A DNA stretch of 63,884 bases from an uncultured Lachnospiraceae bacterium (lineage in GTDB: Bacteria > Bacillota > Clostridia > Lachnospirales > Lachnospiraceae), in contig CAJTUZ010000021.1 in the NCBI GenBank assembly GCA_910579735.1, positions 1 through 63,884 on the forward strand, given 5' to 3'. The position numbers were made by a program, and so were the translations under genes. Positions 25,815 through 32,703 of the stretch are shown here, piece by piece. Positions within the stretch are counted from its first letter, which is position 1; each line of letters begins with the position of its first letter. The notes beneath the pieces were generated by a model. It was not told the origin of the DNA and made no database searches. It saw only the letters and a list, made by a program, of their open reading frames with translations.

Positions 25815-26731
25815 TGGATACGATACAGAAGCGTTTATTATCGGAAGTGGCAGATTTACATGATGTGCCGGAAGGCGCTTATAATATCAGAGCAAACGGT
25901 GAAATGGCGGCAAGAAATACAACGGCCAATATCGATATTGTGTCCAAGGCGGATGGAAACGGTATTGACATTCGCATCAAACCGGGAACGAAACAGGAGA
26001 GCATTCATATTCCGGTCGTTCTGAGCGAGAGCGGGATCAAAGAGACTGTCTATAATGACTTTTATATCGGGGAAGATGCGGATGTCGTTATTGTAGCGGG
26101 ATGCGGAATCGATAACTGCGGTGTGCAGGATTCGCAGCACGATGGCATTCATCGTTTCTATGTGGGAAAAGGCGCGAAAATCAAATATGTAGAGAAGCAT
26201 TATGGTTCCGGAGATGGCAGCGGAAAGAGGATCCTGAATCCGGGAACGGAAGTGTATATGGAAGAAGACAGTTTCATGGAAATGGAAATGGTGCAGATCA
26301 AAGGTGTAGATTCAACGGTCAGAAATACGAAGGCTGAGCTTGCAGCCGGCGCAAAACTGGTTGTCCGCGAGCGTCTGATGACGCACGGCGCGCAGCAGGC
26401 CATCAGTAATTATGAAGTTGAATTAAGCGGCGAAGGGGCCGGTGCAGATATCGTTTCCCGTTCGGTTGCCAGAGACACTTCTTTCCAGAAATTTGACTCC
26501 CGCATCGTCGGAAACGTACCATGCAGCGGTCATACGGAATGCGATGCGATCATTATGGACAAAGCAAGGATTCTGGCTGTTCCAAGTTTGGAGGCCAATG
26601 ATCTGGATGCGGCGCTGATTCATGAAGCGGCAATCGGCAAGATCGCCGGTGAGCAGATCGTCAAGCTGATGACGCTCGGACTGACGGAGGAAGAAGCGGA
26701 AGAGCAGATTATCAACGGATTTCTGAAATAA
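25811..26731 (+). CDS. sufB: SufB/SufD-family Fe-S scaffold protein (minimal SmsB type)
   Basis: Scaffold partner of SufC, 306 residues, shorter than classical SufB (about 465). The beta-helix core and C-terminal domain are visible (SVARDTSFQKFDSRIVGN, then CSGHTECDAIIMDKA and HEAAIGKI). The Cys of GHTEC and the His-Glu of IHEAAIGK correspond to the conserved cluster-binding and SufC-interface positions. The N-terminal SufB extension is missing, as in archaeal and clostridial two-gene systems. Start ATG 25811 overlaps the sufC stop; GAGAGGA lies 9 bp upstream. A second ATG at 25814 is equally possible. Confidence 0.88.
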   Translation: MMDTIQKRLLSEVADLHDVPEGAYNIRANGEMAARNTTANIDIVSKADGNGIDIRIKPGTKQESIHIPVVLSESGIKETVYNDFYIGEDADVVIVAGCGIDNCGVQDSQHDGIHRFYVGKGAKIKYVEKHYGSGDGSGKRILNPGTEVYMEEDSFMEMEMVQIKGVDSTVRNTKAELAAGAKLVVRERLMTHGAQQAISNYEVELSGEGAGADIVSRSVARDTSFQKFDSRIVGNVPCSGHTECDAIIMDKARILAVPSLEANDLDAALIHEAAIGKIAGEQIVKLMTLGLTEEEAEEQIINGFLK

Positions 26732-26732
26732 A

Positions 26733-26758
26733 GGAATGGCCGCTATTCGCGGCCATCC
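26733..26758. terminator. Bidirectional hairpin between sufB and the PurF-like gene
   Basis: ATGGCCGC (26736-26743) pairs with GCGGCCAT (26749-26756) around loop TATTC. It overlaps the last codons of the convergent PurF-like gene. On the minus strand it is followed by a T-rich stretch. Confidence 0.55.
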
Positions 26759-28149
26759 CAGCAGTACGTACATAATTTTGATTTATCGATGCCGACAGAG
26801 GCGATCATATCATCCAGACGGTGATAGCGGAGAGAAGTGAAATTGAGCTTCTCTCCAATTTTTTGCAGCATATCATGGTACTGGGCAGATTCCGGATTCG
26901 CATAAGCGCTTAAGTTCGGATATTTATTATCCCCTTCCATCTCTTTTATCACCTGCCTTGTGATCAGCTCCATTTCGGAGGACGAGCGTGAAAAATTCAA
27001 ATATTTACAGCCGAATAAAAGCGGCGGGCAGGCCGGGCGGACATGTACTTCTTTGGCGCCGCTCTGGTATAAAAATTCCGTCGTTTCCCGTAACTGGGTC
27101 CCGCGCACGATAGAATCGTCGATGAGCAGCAGGCGTCTGTCTTTGATCAGATCGTGTACCGGAAGAAGCTTCATTTTGGCGATCAGGTTTCGTTTGCTTT
27201 GTATCGTCGGCATAAAGGAGCGGGGCCATGTAGGGGTATACTTGATAAAAGGCCTGGAAAAAGGAATGCCTGATTCGTTGGCATATCCGATTGCATGAGC
27301 CGTTCCGGAGTCCGGTATGCCGGCTATGGTATCGGGAGCGGCATCGTCCCGTCTGGCCAGCATGGCGCCGCAGTTATAACGCATTTGCTCCACATTCACG
27401 CCTTCATAAGAAGAAGACGGGTATCCGTAATAGACCCAGAGGAAAGTACATATTTTCATATCCTGGCCCGGCGCGACGAGCGTTTTTACGCCTTCGGGTG
27501 TAACAATGACGATTTCACCGGGGCCGAGTTCCTTTTCGTCCTGGTATCCCAGATTCAGATAGGCAAAACTTTCAAAAGAAACGCAGCAGGCGGAATCTTT
27601 TCTGCCGATCATGACCGGGGTACGTCCCATACGGTCTCTGGCCGCGAAAATGCCTTTCGGCGTCATCAGCAGCATTGTCATGGAGCCTTTGATCAGCTCC
27701 TGTGCATATTGGATGCCTTCAATGAGATTGTCTTTCTGGTTGATGATGGCGGACACCAGTTCCGTTGCATTGATCTCGCCGCCGCTCATTTCCTGAAAAT
27801 GGGCATGTCCGCTTCGAAAGAGCTGCTGCTCGATCTCTTCCTTGTTGTTGATTTTACCGACGGTCGTAATGGCATAGGTACCGTGGTGAGAACGGATGAT
27901 CAGAGGCTGCGGTTCATAGTCGGAAATGGAACCGATTCCCAGTGTGCCGTGCATTGTATTGGCATCTTTGTCAAATTTGGTTCGAAATGGTGCGTTTTCA
28001 ATATTATGAATTGCCCGGTCAAATCCGTTTTCTGCACAGTAACAGGCCATACCGGCACGCCGTGTCCCCAGATGGGAATGATAGTCAGTCCCGAAAAATA
28101 AATCAAATACACAATCCGTCTTCGACGCTACGCCAAAAAATCCACCCAT
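26743..28149 (-). CDS. PurF-like phosphoribosyltransferase with dead glutaminase domain
   Basis: 468-residue paralogue of amidophosphoribosyltransferase. The phosphoribosyltransferase half is intact, with PRPP loop LLLIDDSIVRGTQ (about 340-352). Four cysteines (234, 381, 460, 463) match the [4Fe-4S] ligands of PurF. The N-terminus reads MGGFFGVASK: the nucleophile Cys that must follow the initiator Met is Gly. The glutamine-site arginine block and oxyanion motifs (HRGQES, GHVRYST in the true PurF) are also changed (TRRAGMA, GIGSISD). So it cannot use glutamine in the standard way. It may use ammonia, transfer another group, or regulate the real PurF at 19748. Its SD (AAGGAG) is unusually far, 13 nt. 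Confidence 0.85.
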   Translation of the reverse strand: MGGFFGVASKTDCVFDLFFGTDYHSHLGTRRAGMACYCAENGFDRAIHNIENAPFRTKFDKDANTMHGTLGIGSISDYEPQPLIIRSHHGTYAITTVGKINNKEEIEQQLFRSGHAHFQEMSGGEINATELVSAIINQKDNLIEGIQYAQELIKGSMTMLLMTPKGIFAARDRMGRTPVMIGRKDSACCVSFESFAYLNLGYQDEKELGPGEIVIVTPEGVKTLVAPGQDMKICTFLWVYYGYPSSSYEGVNVEQMRYNCGAMLARRDDAAPDTIAGIPDSGTAHAIGYANESGIPFSRPFIKYTPTWPRSFMPTIQSKRNLIAKMKLLPVHDLIKDRRLLLIDDSIVRGTQLRETTEFLYQSGAKEVHVRPACPPLLFGCKYLNFSRSSSEMELITRQVIKEMEGDNKYPNLSAYANPESAQYHDMLQKIGEKLNFTSLRYHRLDDMIASVGIDKSKLCTYCWDGRE

Positions 28150-28238
28150 AGTATTCTTTTAACTCCTTATTCTGTCTCTTCTGATTTTACGTTGTCATAT
28201 TGTATTGTAATTGCGGCAGGATATATCCAGATAATAAT

Positions 28239-28267
28239 AGTATATAGAAACTGACGGCACAGAGCAA
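28239..28267 (-). promoter_or_regulatory. Candidate promoter of the PurF-like gene
   Basis: Read on the minus strand: TTGCTC (28267-28262), 17-bp spacer, TATACT (28244-28239), giving a leader of about 80 nt. Confidence 0.45.
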
Positions 28268-28339
28268 TGGTATTAACGGAAAAAAATAGTGTTTTTTTAC
28301 AAAAAAAACAGGTAAAAATACAAAAAAGCGGAAAAGGAA

Positions 28340-28368
28340 TTGACGGGTACGTCCGGAACCGATATAAT
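28340..28368 (+). promoter_or_regulatory. Sigma-A promoter of the manganese exporter gene
   Basis: TTGACG (28340-28345), 17-bp spacer, perfect TATAAT (28363-28368). It is placed just before the riboswitch. Confidence 0.75.
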
Positions 28369-28375
28369 AAAACGT

Positions 28376-28499
28376 AAATGAGGGAGTAGTCGGCGTAAAA
28401 TACGCGGTATGCCAACATACCGGTAATTGATTGCCTGGTGTATCTTAATTGATGAGACTCATGCAGGGCGGGAGGATGCCTGTGCATGCGTTTTTTTTT
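28376..28499 (+). promoter_or_regulatory. yybP-ykoY (Mn2+) riboswitch with terminator
   Basis: The leader carries the yybP-ykoY landmarks: the AGGGAGTAG loop near 28381, a following hairpin region (ATGCCAACATACC), and the second conserved segment GATGAGACTCATGC (28451-28464). The expression platform is a hairpin (about 28460-28488) followed by a run of nine T (28491-28499). In this family Mn2+ binding stabilises the aptamer and prevents termination, turning on export. The downstream TMEM165/MneA-type gene is the expected target. The remaining 28150-28340 stretch holds only the promoter of the PurF-like gene. Confidence 0.82.
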
Positions 28500-28527
28500 G
28501 CCCTGTTCACAAAAGGAGAGATGTAGT

Positions 28528-29214
28528 ATGACAATATTTTTTACGGTGCTGTTTACTATTTTCATTGCGGAAATGGGCGATAAGACCCAGCTTCTTCTGG
28601 TGGCAATGGCAGGAAAATACAAGATATCCCACATCCTTACGGGAACCTGGCTTGCTACGGTATTATTGAATGTACTGGCCGTCGGCGTGGGAGCGGCGCT
28701 CGGCAGCTATCTGGATATGAGAATCATCAAGCTGGTTGCCGGTCTTGCCTTTTTCTGGTTTGCCTATTCGATTCTAAAAGGCGATGAGGAAGAGGAGGGA
28801 GAGAAAGAGATGAAACATAACCTCGGTCCGGTACTCGCTATTTTCGGTTCTTTTTTCATAGGAGAACTCGGGGATAAAACGCAGCTTTCAGCCATTACCC
28901 TTGCGGCAAATTATACGGACCATCAGTTCATGAATGCTTTCTGGGTGTTTTCAGGCGCTGTGCTTGGCCTCATTTTAGCAGATCTGATCGGTCTTGTCGT
29001 TGGCGTGTTTTTAAAGAGCAGGATGCCGACAGGGATTTTAAATACGCTTTCCTTTGGTATTTTCGCCGTATTCGGCGTGGTCAGTATCAGAGAGGCGATG
29101 ATCTTATGCTTTGGAGCGGGAACGAGAGCGATAGCAGGTTATATTGTAATAACAGGTGTTTTTGCATTGTGCAGCCTGGGAGCATTTATCAAAAGGCGTG
29201 TGAAGAAACTGTAA
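28528..29214 (+). CDS. TMEM165/GDT1-family manganese exporter (MneA-like)
   Basis: Membrane protein of 228 residues, two repeats of three helices each. Each repeat carries the family motif E-x-G-D-K-T-Q: EMGDKTQ at 15-21 and ELGDKTQ near 112-118, which form the cation site. An acidic loop (EEEEGEKE) joins the repeats. The family (UPF0016) exports Mn2+, and the upstream manganese riboswitch supports that here. The start at 28528 has AAAGGAGAG 8 bp upstream; a longer frame begins inside the riboswitch terminator and is rejected. Confidence 0.9.
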   Translation: MTIFFTVLFTIFIAEMGDKTQLLLVAMAGKYKISHILTGTWLATVLLNVLAVGVGAALGSYLDMRIIKLVAGLAFFWFAYSILKGDEEEEGEKEMKHNLGPVLAIFGSFFIGELGDKTQLSAITLAANYTDHQFMNAFWVFSGAVLGLILADLIGLVVGVFLKSRMPTGILNTLSFGIFAVFGVVSIREAMILCFGAGTRAIAGYIVITGVFALCSLGAFIKRRVKKL

Positions 29215-29239
29215 TGCAGATTACTATACAATCTGCATT
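29213..29239 (+). terminator. Hairpin behind the manganese exporter gene
   Basis: AATGCAGATT (29213-29222) pairs with AATCTGCATT (29230-29239), overlapping the stop codon. No T-run follows, so it may stabilise or only partly terminate the transcript. Confidence 0.4.
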
Positions 29240-29279
29240 GTACAATGAGGCTGCTTATTGAAAGATATGGAGGATTCTT

Positions 29280-30263
29280 ATGATTTATAAGTGTAAAAAC
29301 TGCGGCGGCAATGCCGTCTATTCGCCGGGCAAAATGAAAATGTACTGTCCTCACTGCGACGGCATGGACAGCGAAGATATCGTGCAGGGAGGTTCCGTGA
29401 CACAATGCGTCAACTGCGGTGCGCCGATCAATGTCAGCCGGTATACTTCTTCCGGCAGATGTGAGCATTGCAGCTCTTACATAGTATTTGATGAAAGAAT
29501 AGCGGGAGAATATGAACCGCATCTGATCCTTCCGTTTAAAGTGAGCAAAGGTCTGGCGGCGGACAGACTGCATGTAGAATTCAAAAAGAAAACGTTTCTG
29601 CCATCCGGTTTTTTGTCGGAAAAAAGTCTGGAAAAGATGGAAGGCATGTATGTGCCGTTCTGGCTGTATGATTATCAGGTTCGTTATGATTTTGTCGGGC
29701 AGGGAACCAAGGTACGGAGATGGGTAAGCGGTGATACGGAATATGTGGAAACTTCCTATTATGATGTCATCAGAAAAATGGATGCGGATTTTGACAAGGT
29801 GCCTGCGGATGCTTCCATAGCCATGAATGATGGGGAAATGGATCTGATGGAACCGTATTACTATCAGGATCTGATCGATTTTGACCCGAAGTTTATGTCG
29901 GGATTTTTCGGAGAGATTTATAACCAGAGCGCACAGGAACTGGAAGACCGGGCCAGGGGCAAAGTACGGGAATCCGCCGAGAATCTGATGCAGCAGTCTA
30001 TAAACGGTTATCAGACGATGAAGCCGGTCAGCAGGAATATAGATATGAACAGGAACGGATTACAGTATGCGCTGCTGCCGGTATGGACATATCTGTTCCA
30101 ATACAAAGGCCAAACATGGCGTTTTCATGTAAACGGACAGACCGGCAAAGTAGTCGGGAAAACGCCGGTATCGAGAGGTAAAGTGCTATTATACGCTCTT
30201 TCCGTATTCGCATCCGTGAGCGCATTTTTTTATCTGGCGATATCGATTCTGGAGGTACTTTAA
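29280..30263 (+). CDS. Zinc-ribbon protein with C-terminal membrane helix
   Basis: 327-residue protein of unknown role. Two zinc ribbons are at the N-terminus: C-K-N-C...C-P-H-C (residues 5-24) and C-V-N-C...C-E-H-C (about 42-64), like the TFIIB-type zinc-ribbon proteins of Firmicutes. A beta-rich middle part (LILPFKVSK, MYVPFWLYDYQVRYDF, LLPVWTYLFQYKG) follows, then one membrane helix at the very C-terminus. GGAGG precedes the ATG. The next gene starts right after the stop codon, so the pair forms one unit. The middle pattern (PFKVS...PFWLYD...PVW) resembles proteins that sit with TPM-domain partners. The function is not known. Confidence 0.7.
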   Translation: MIYKCKNCGGNAVYSPGKMKMYCPHCDGMDSEDIVQGGSVTQCVNCGAPINVSRYTSSGRCEHCSSYIVFDERIAGEYEPHLILPFKVSKGLAADRLHVEFKKKTFLPSGFLSEKSLEKMEGMYVPFWLYDYQVRYDFVGQGTKVRRWVSGDTEYVETSYYDVIRKMDADFDKVPADASIAMNDGEMDLMEPYYYQDLIDFDPKFMSGFFGEIYNQSAQELEDRARGKVRESAENLMQQSINGYQTMKPVSRNIDMNRNGLQYALLPVWTYLFQYKGQTWRFHVNGQTGKVVGKTPVSRGKVLLYALSVFASVSAFFYLAISILEVL

Positions 30264-31148
30264 ATGAAAGAATACTTTAAATATTTTAAGTGGGTTTATC
30301 TTGCACTGGCGCTCATGGTTCTGATCCTGTTTTCGATACGCGGCGCACACAGCATTTCCGCAAAGGTCAAATATTATGAAAGAACGAATACGGAGTGTCT
30401 GACGACGCAGCGTGTCTTTGACTATGCGGATGTTTTGAGCGATAAAGAAGAGAAAAAACTGGCCGGCTTGATTGCAAAAAGAGAAAAACAGACCGGATGT
30501 GATATCGTTCTTGTGACGTTAAATGAATCATTGAAAGAATATGCGAGGGAAATCGAAGCAGGCGTGCCGTATGATGAGTTCGTCAGAGTTTTCGCAGAAC
30601 AGTTCTATGAGGAAAACAATTTCGGCTATAATGAAGCAAACGGCGACGGCGTCCTTTTGATCGACAACTGGTACCGGGAGGATGACGGCAAAGTCTATAC
30701 GTGGTTCTGTACGACCGGCATCGTGCAGGACGCTTATTCGGATGCGGACATTGATCATATTCTGGACAGAGTATATCAGTATGTGGAGAAGGATCCGTAC
30801 CGTGCTTATAAGACGTATGTAAACGATTTCTATGACGATATGCTGGGCAAAAGAATATTCCATGCGGACGTGCCAAGAGCGCTGATCCTTCTGCCAGGTA
30901 TCATAGCGACTGTTATTTTTATATTTATGAACTGGCAGTCCCGCAGCGGGGAGAAGACAACAACGGCAGCTACTTATTTGAGTAACGGCAAAGAGCATTT
31001 TCAGAATAAGCAGGATATTTTTATCAGAAAATCCGTGGTGAAGCATCATATTGATACAAGCAGCGGAAGCGGCGGAGGCGGTGGCGGTCACAGCAGCGGC
31101 GGAGGCGGAGGCGGCGGAAGCCACGGAGGCGGAGGCCACAGCCGGTAA
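30264..31148 (+). CDS. TPM-domain membrane protein with glycine-rich tail
   Basis: 294-residue membrane protein. An N-terminal helix (about 10-27, VYLALALMVLILF) acts as anchor or signal. A TPM domain follows (about 50-200: VFDYADVLSDKEEKKLAGLI, GCDIVLVTLNE, NGDGVLLIDNW). A second membrane helix lies near 213-229. The tail of about 30 residues is mostly Gly with Ser and His (GGGGGGHSSGGGGGGGS), as in the YgcG group. The TPM domain faces outside. Some TPM proteins act in photosystem repair or have phosphatase activity; no role is proven for this group. It starts directly at the stop of the zinc-ribbon gene and ends before a strong terminator. Confidence 0.8.
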   Translation: MKEYFKYFKWVYLALALMVLILFSIRGAHSISAKVKYYERTNTECLTTQRVFDYADVLSDKEEKKLAGLIAKREKQTGCDIVLVTLNESLKEYAREIEAGVPYDEFVRVFAEQFYEENNFGYNEANGDGVLLIDNWYREDDGKVYTWFCTTGIVQDAYSDADIDHILDRVYQYVEKDPYRAYKTYVNDFYDDMLGKRIFHADVPRALILLPGIIATVIFIFMNWQSRSGEKTTTAATYLSNGKEHFQNKQDIFIRKSVVKHHIDTSSGSGGGGGGHSSGGGGGGGSHGGGGHSR

Positions 31149-31167
31149 AAACATAAAGTATTCGTAC

Positions 31168-31205
31168 AAAAAAACAACCCACATGACGGTATGGGTTGTT
31201 TTTTT
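31168..31205. terminator. Bidirectional terminator between the TPM gene and rpsT
   Basis: AAAACAACCCA (31171-31181) pairs with TGGGTTGTTTT (31192-31202), with A-run before and T-run after. It serves both convergent genes. Confidence 0.85.
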
Positions 31206-31256
31206 ATCATTTCATTCTATTTTCAAATAGTTAACAGCTATGGACGCATGTCCTGC

Positions 31257-31520
31257 TTAAGCCATTTTGTTGACTGCCTGAGCCAAACGGGATACTTTTC
31301 TGGAAGCTGTATTCTTGTGGAATACACCCTTTGAAGCGGCTTTGTCGATAGAAGCGGTTGCAGTCAGTAATGCGGCTTTGGCAGCTTCTTTGTCGTTTGC
31401 AGCGATCGCAGCGGTTACTTTTTTGATAGAAGTTTTCACGCCGGATTTGATCGCTTTGTTCTTTTCCGCTTTGGTTCTGTTAACCAAAATTCTTTTCTTC
31501 GCAGATTTAATGTTAGCCAA
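31257..31520 (-). CDS. rpsT: 30S ribosomal protein S20
   Basis: Small-subunit protein S20 binding 16S rRNA, 87 residues, helical and basic (ANIKSAKKRILVNRTKAEKN). The start is TTG at 31520: AGGAGG lies 8 bp upstream and the protein then begins M-A-N-I-K-S-A-K-K-R as S20 does. The GTG nine bases earlier overlaps the SD and would add three odd residues. A weak UUG start is also known in E. coli rpsT, where it is linked to autoregulation. Its own strong promoter lies at 31609-31637. It is divergent from gpr, the same order as in Bacillus. Confidence 0.95.
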   Translation of the reverse strand: MANIKSAKKRILVNRTKAEKNKAIKSGVKTSIKKVTAAIAANDKEAAKAALLTATASIDKAASKGVFHKNTASRKVSRLAQAVNKMA

Positions 31521-31608
31521 GTTGTACACCTCCTACTTGTGATCAGATTTTAAGGAAAGTGTCTCATTAATTCGGACACGGACGTTTTAATGGAAACACA
31601 CAGCTATT

Positions 31609-31637
31609 ATTGTAGAATAAGTGTTAATTTCTGTCAA
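31609..31637 (-). promoter_or_regulatory. Strong sigma-A promoter of rpsT
   Basis: Read on the minus strand: perfect TTGACA (31637-31632), 17-bp spacer, TACAAT (31614-31609). It gives a leader of about 80 nt. Confidence 0.8.
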
Positions 31638-31705
31638 TACATAATTTCAATATTTTTGCGAAAACTAAGGCCATGTACTTTTTGATACAAACAGGACACA
31701 CTCCA

Positions 31706-31723
31706 CCTGCATATAGTAAACTG
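31706..31723 (+). promoter_or_regulatory. Candidate sporulation promoter element of gpr
   Basis: CCTGCATATAGTAAACTG lies 34 bp before the gpr start. It matches the spoIIP element (32643-32660) at 16 of 18 positions and resembles the sleC element (4632-4649). It is probably a -10 region for a sporulation sigma factor. No clear -35 was found. Confidence 0.5.
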
Positions 31724-31757
31724 AGAAAAAGGAAAGAAGAAACGAGGACATGAGGTT

Positions 31758-32633
31758 ATGAGTTGGTTTCAGGTCAGAACAGACTTGGCGTTAGAAGCCA
31801 GAGAAAGTATTGACGGGAAAGAAAACGAAGTTCATGGAATAAAGGTAGAAGAGGAGTATGACAAGGACAGCGACGTGCATATTACCAAAGTGATCATAGA
31901 AACAAAAAACGGCGCCAAAGCCATGGGAAAACCGATGGGAACTTATGTTACATTGGAAGCGCCTGCCATGATCGAACCGGAAGAAGATTATCATCAGGAA
32001 ATTTCCGATATTCTTGCAAAAGAGGTCAGAGAGCTTTTGGCGGAACCGGAAAAAGAAAAGTCCATCCTGGTAGTCGGACTTGGCAACCGGGACGTAACGG
32101 CGGATTCTTTAGGACCCAATGTGGTCGATAACCTTTTTATCAACAGGCATATTGTGATGGAATACGGCAAGGTGGCATACAATTGTTCCAGGATGCATAT
32201 GGTCAGCAGCCTGGTTCCGGGGGTTATGGCCAAGACAGGTATGGAATCGGCGGAAATCATCAAAGGTGTCATTGAACAGACAAGTCCCGATCAGGTTATT
32301 GTGATCGATGCGCTGGCGGCCAGATCGACCAAACGTCTGAACCGGACGATACAGATCACCGATACGGGTATTCATCCGGGCTCCGGCGTCGGAAATCATA
32401 GAAATGCCCTGACGATGGAGAGCCTGCATGTGCCGGTTCTGGCAATCGGTGTTCCGACCGTGGTGGACGCAGCGACGATCGTCGGCGACGCCATAGGCGA
32501 ATATCCAAGCGCCTTATCGGAACTCAATAATATGTATGTAACAAGTAAAGACGTGGATTTTCAGGTGCAGCAGATCAGTCATATCCTTTGTGACGCGCTG
32601 AATAAGGCGCTCGACATCTCGGTATCATGTTAG
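31758..32633 (+). CDS. gpr: Spore germination protease GPR
   Basis: Protease that degrades small acid-soluble spore proteins early in germination. It is made in the forespore as an inactive zymogen. 291 residues. The N-terminal RTDLALEA (7-14) resembles the SASP cleavage site and marks the autoprocessing region. The catalytic domain shows VVGLGNRDVTADSLGPNVVD, VIVIDALAARSTKRLNRTIQ and HPGSGVGNHR, all typical of GPR. The ATG at 31758 has a weak GAGG 4-5 nt upstream. gpr is followed by spoIIP, lepA and hemW as in Bacillus. A shared 18-nt promoter-like element lies upstream. Confidence 0.95.
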   Translation: MSWFQVRTDLALEARESIDGKENEVHGIKVEEEYDKDSDVHITKVIIETKNGAKAMGKPMGTYVTLEAPAMIEPEEDYHQEISDILAKEVRELLAEPEKEKSILVVGLGNRDVTADSLGPNVVDNLFINRHIVMEYGKVAYNCSRMHMVSSLVPGVMAKTGMESAEIIKGVIEQTSPDQVIVIDALAARSTKRLNRTIQITDTGIHPGSGVGNHRNALTMESLHVPVLAIGVPTVVDAATIVGDAIGEYPSALSELNNMYVTSKDVDFQVQQISHILCDALNKALDISVSC

Positions 32634-32642
32634 CCGCCATGC

Positions 32643-32660
32643 CCTGCATATAATAAACAG
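32643..32660 (+). promoter_or_regulatory. Candidate sporulation promoter element of spoIIP
   Basis: CCTGCATATAATAAACAG starts 10 bp after the gpr stop and ends 43 bp before the spoIIP start. It matches the gpr element at 16 of 18 positions. CATATAAT is one base from the sigma-E -10 consensus CATACAAT. Confidence 0.5.
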
Positions 32661-32703
32661 TGGGGCATACCGGAATCTTTTAGGTGCCCGGATAGGGTGA
32701 AGC

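Noticed and set aside
27295..28101. 268-codon plus-strand open frame opposite the PurF-like gene
   Set aside because: Antisense shadow of a well-conserved coding region; no SD or domain.
28486..28527. Longer start for the manganese exporter
   Set aside because: It lies in the riboswitch terminator; the ATG at 28528 has a good SD and gives the family N-terminus.
30528..31184. Minus-strand frame rich in Ala/Ser opposite the TPM gene
   Set aside because: Complement of the glycine codons of the TPM tail and runs through the terminator.
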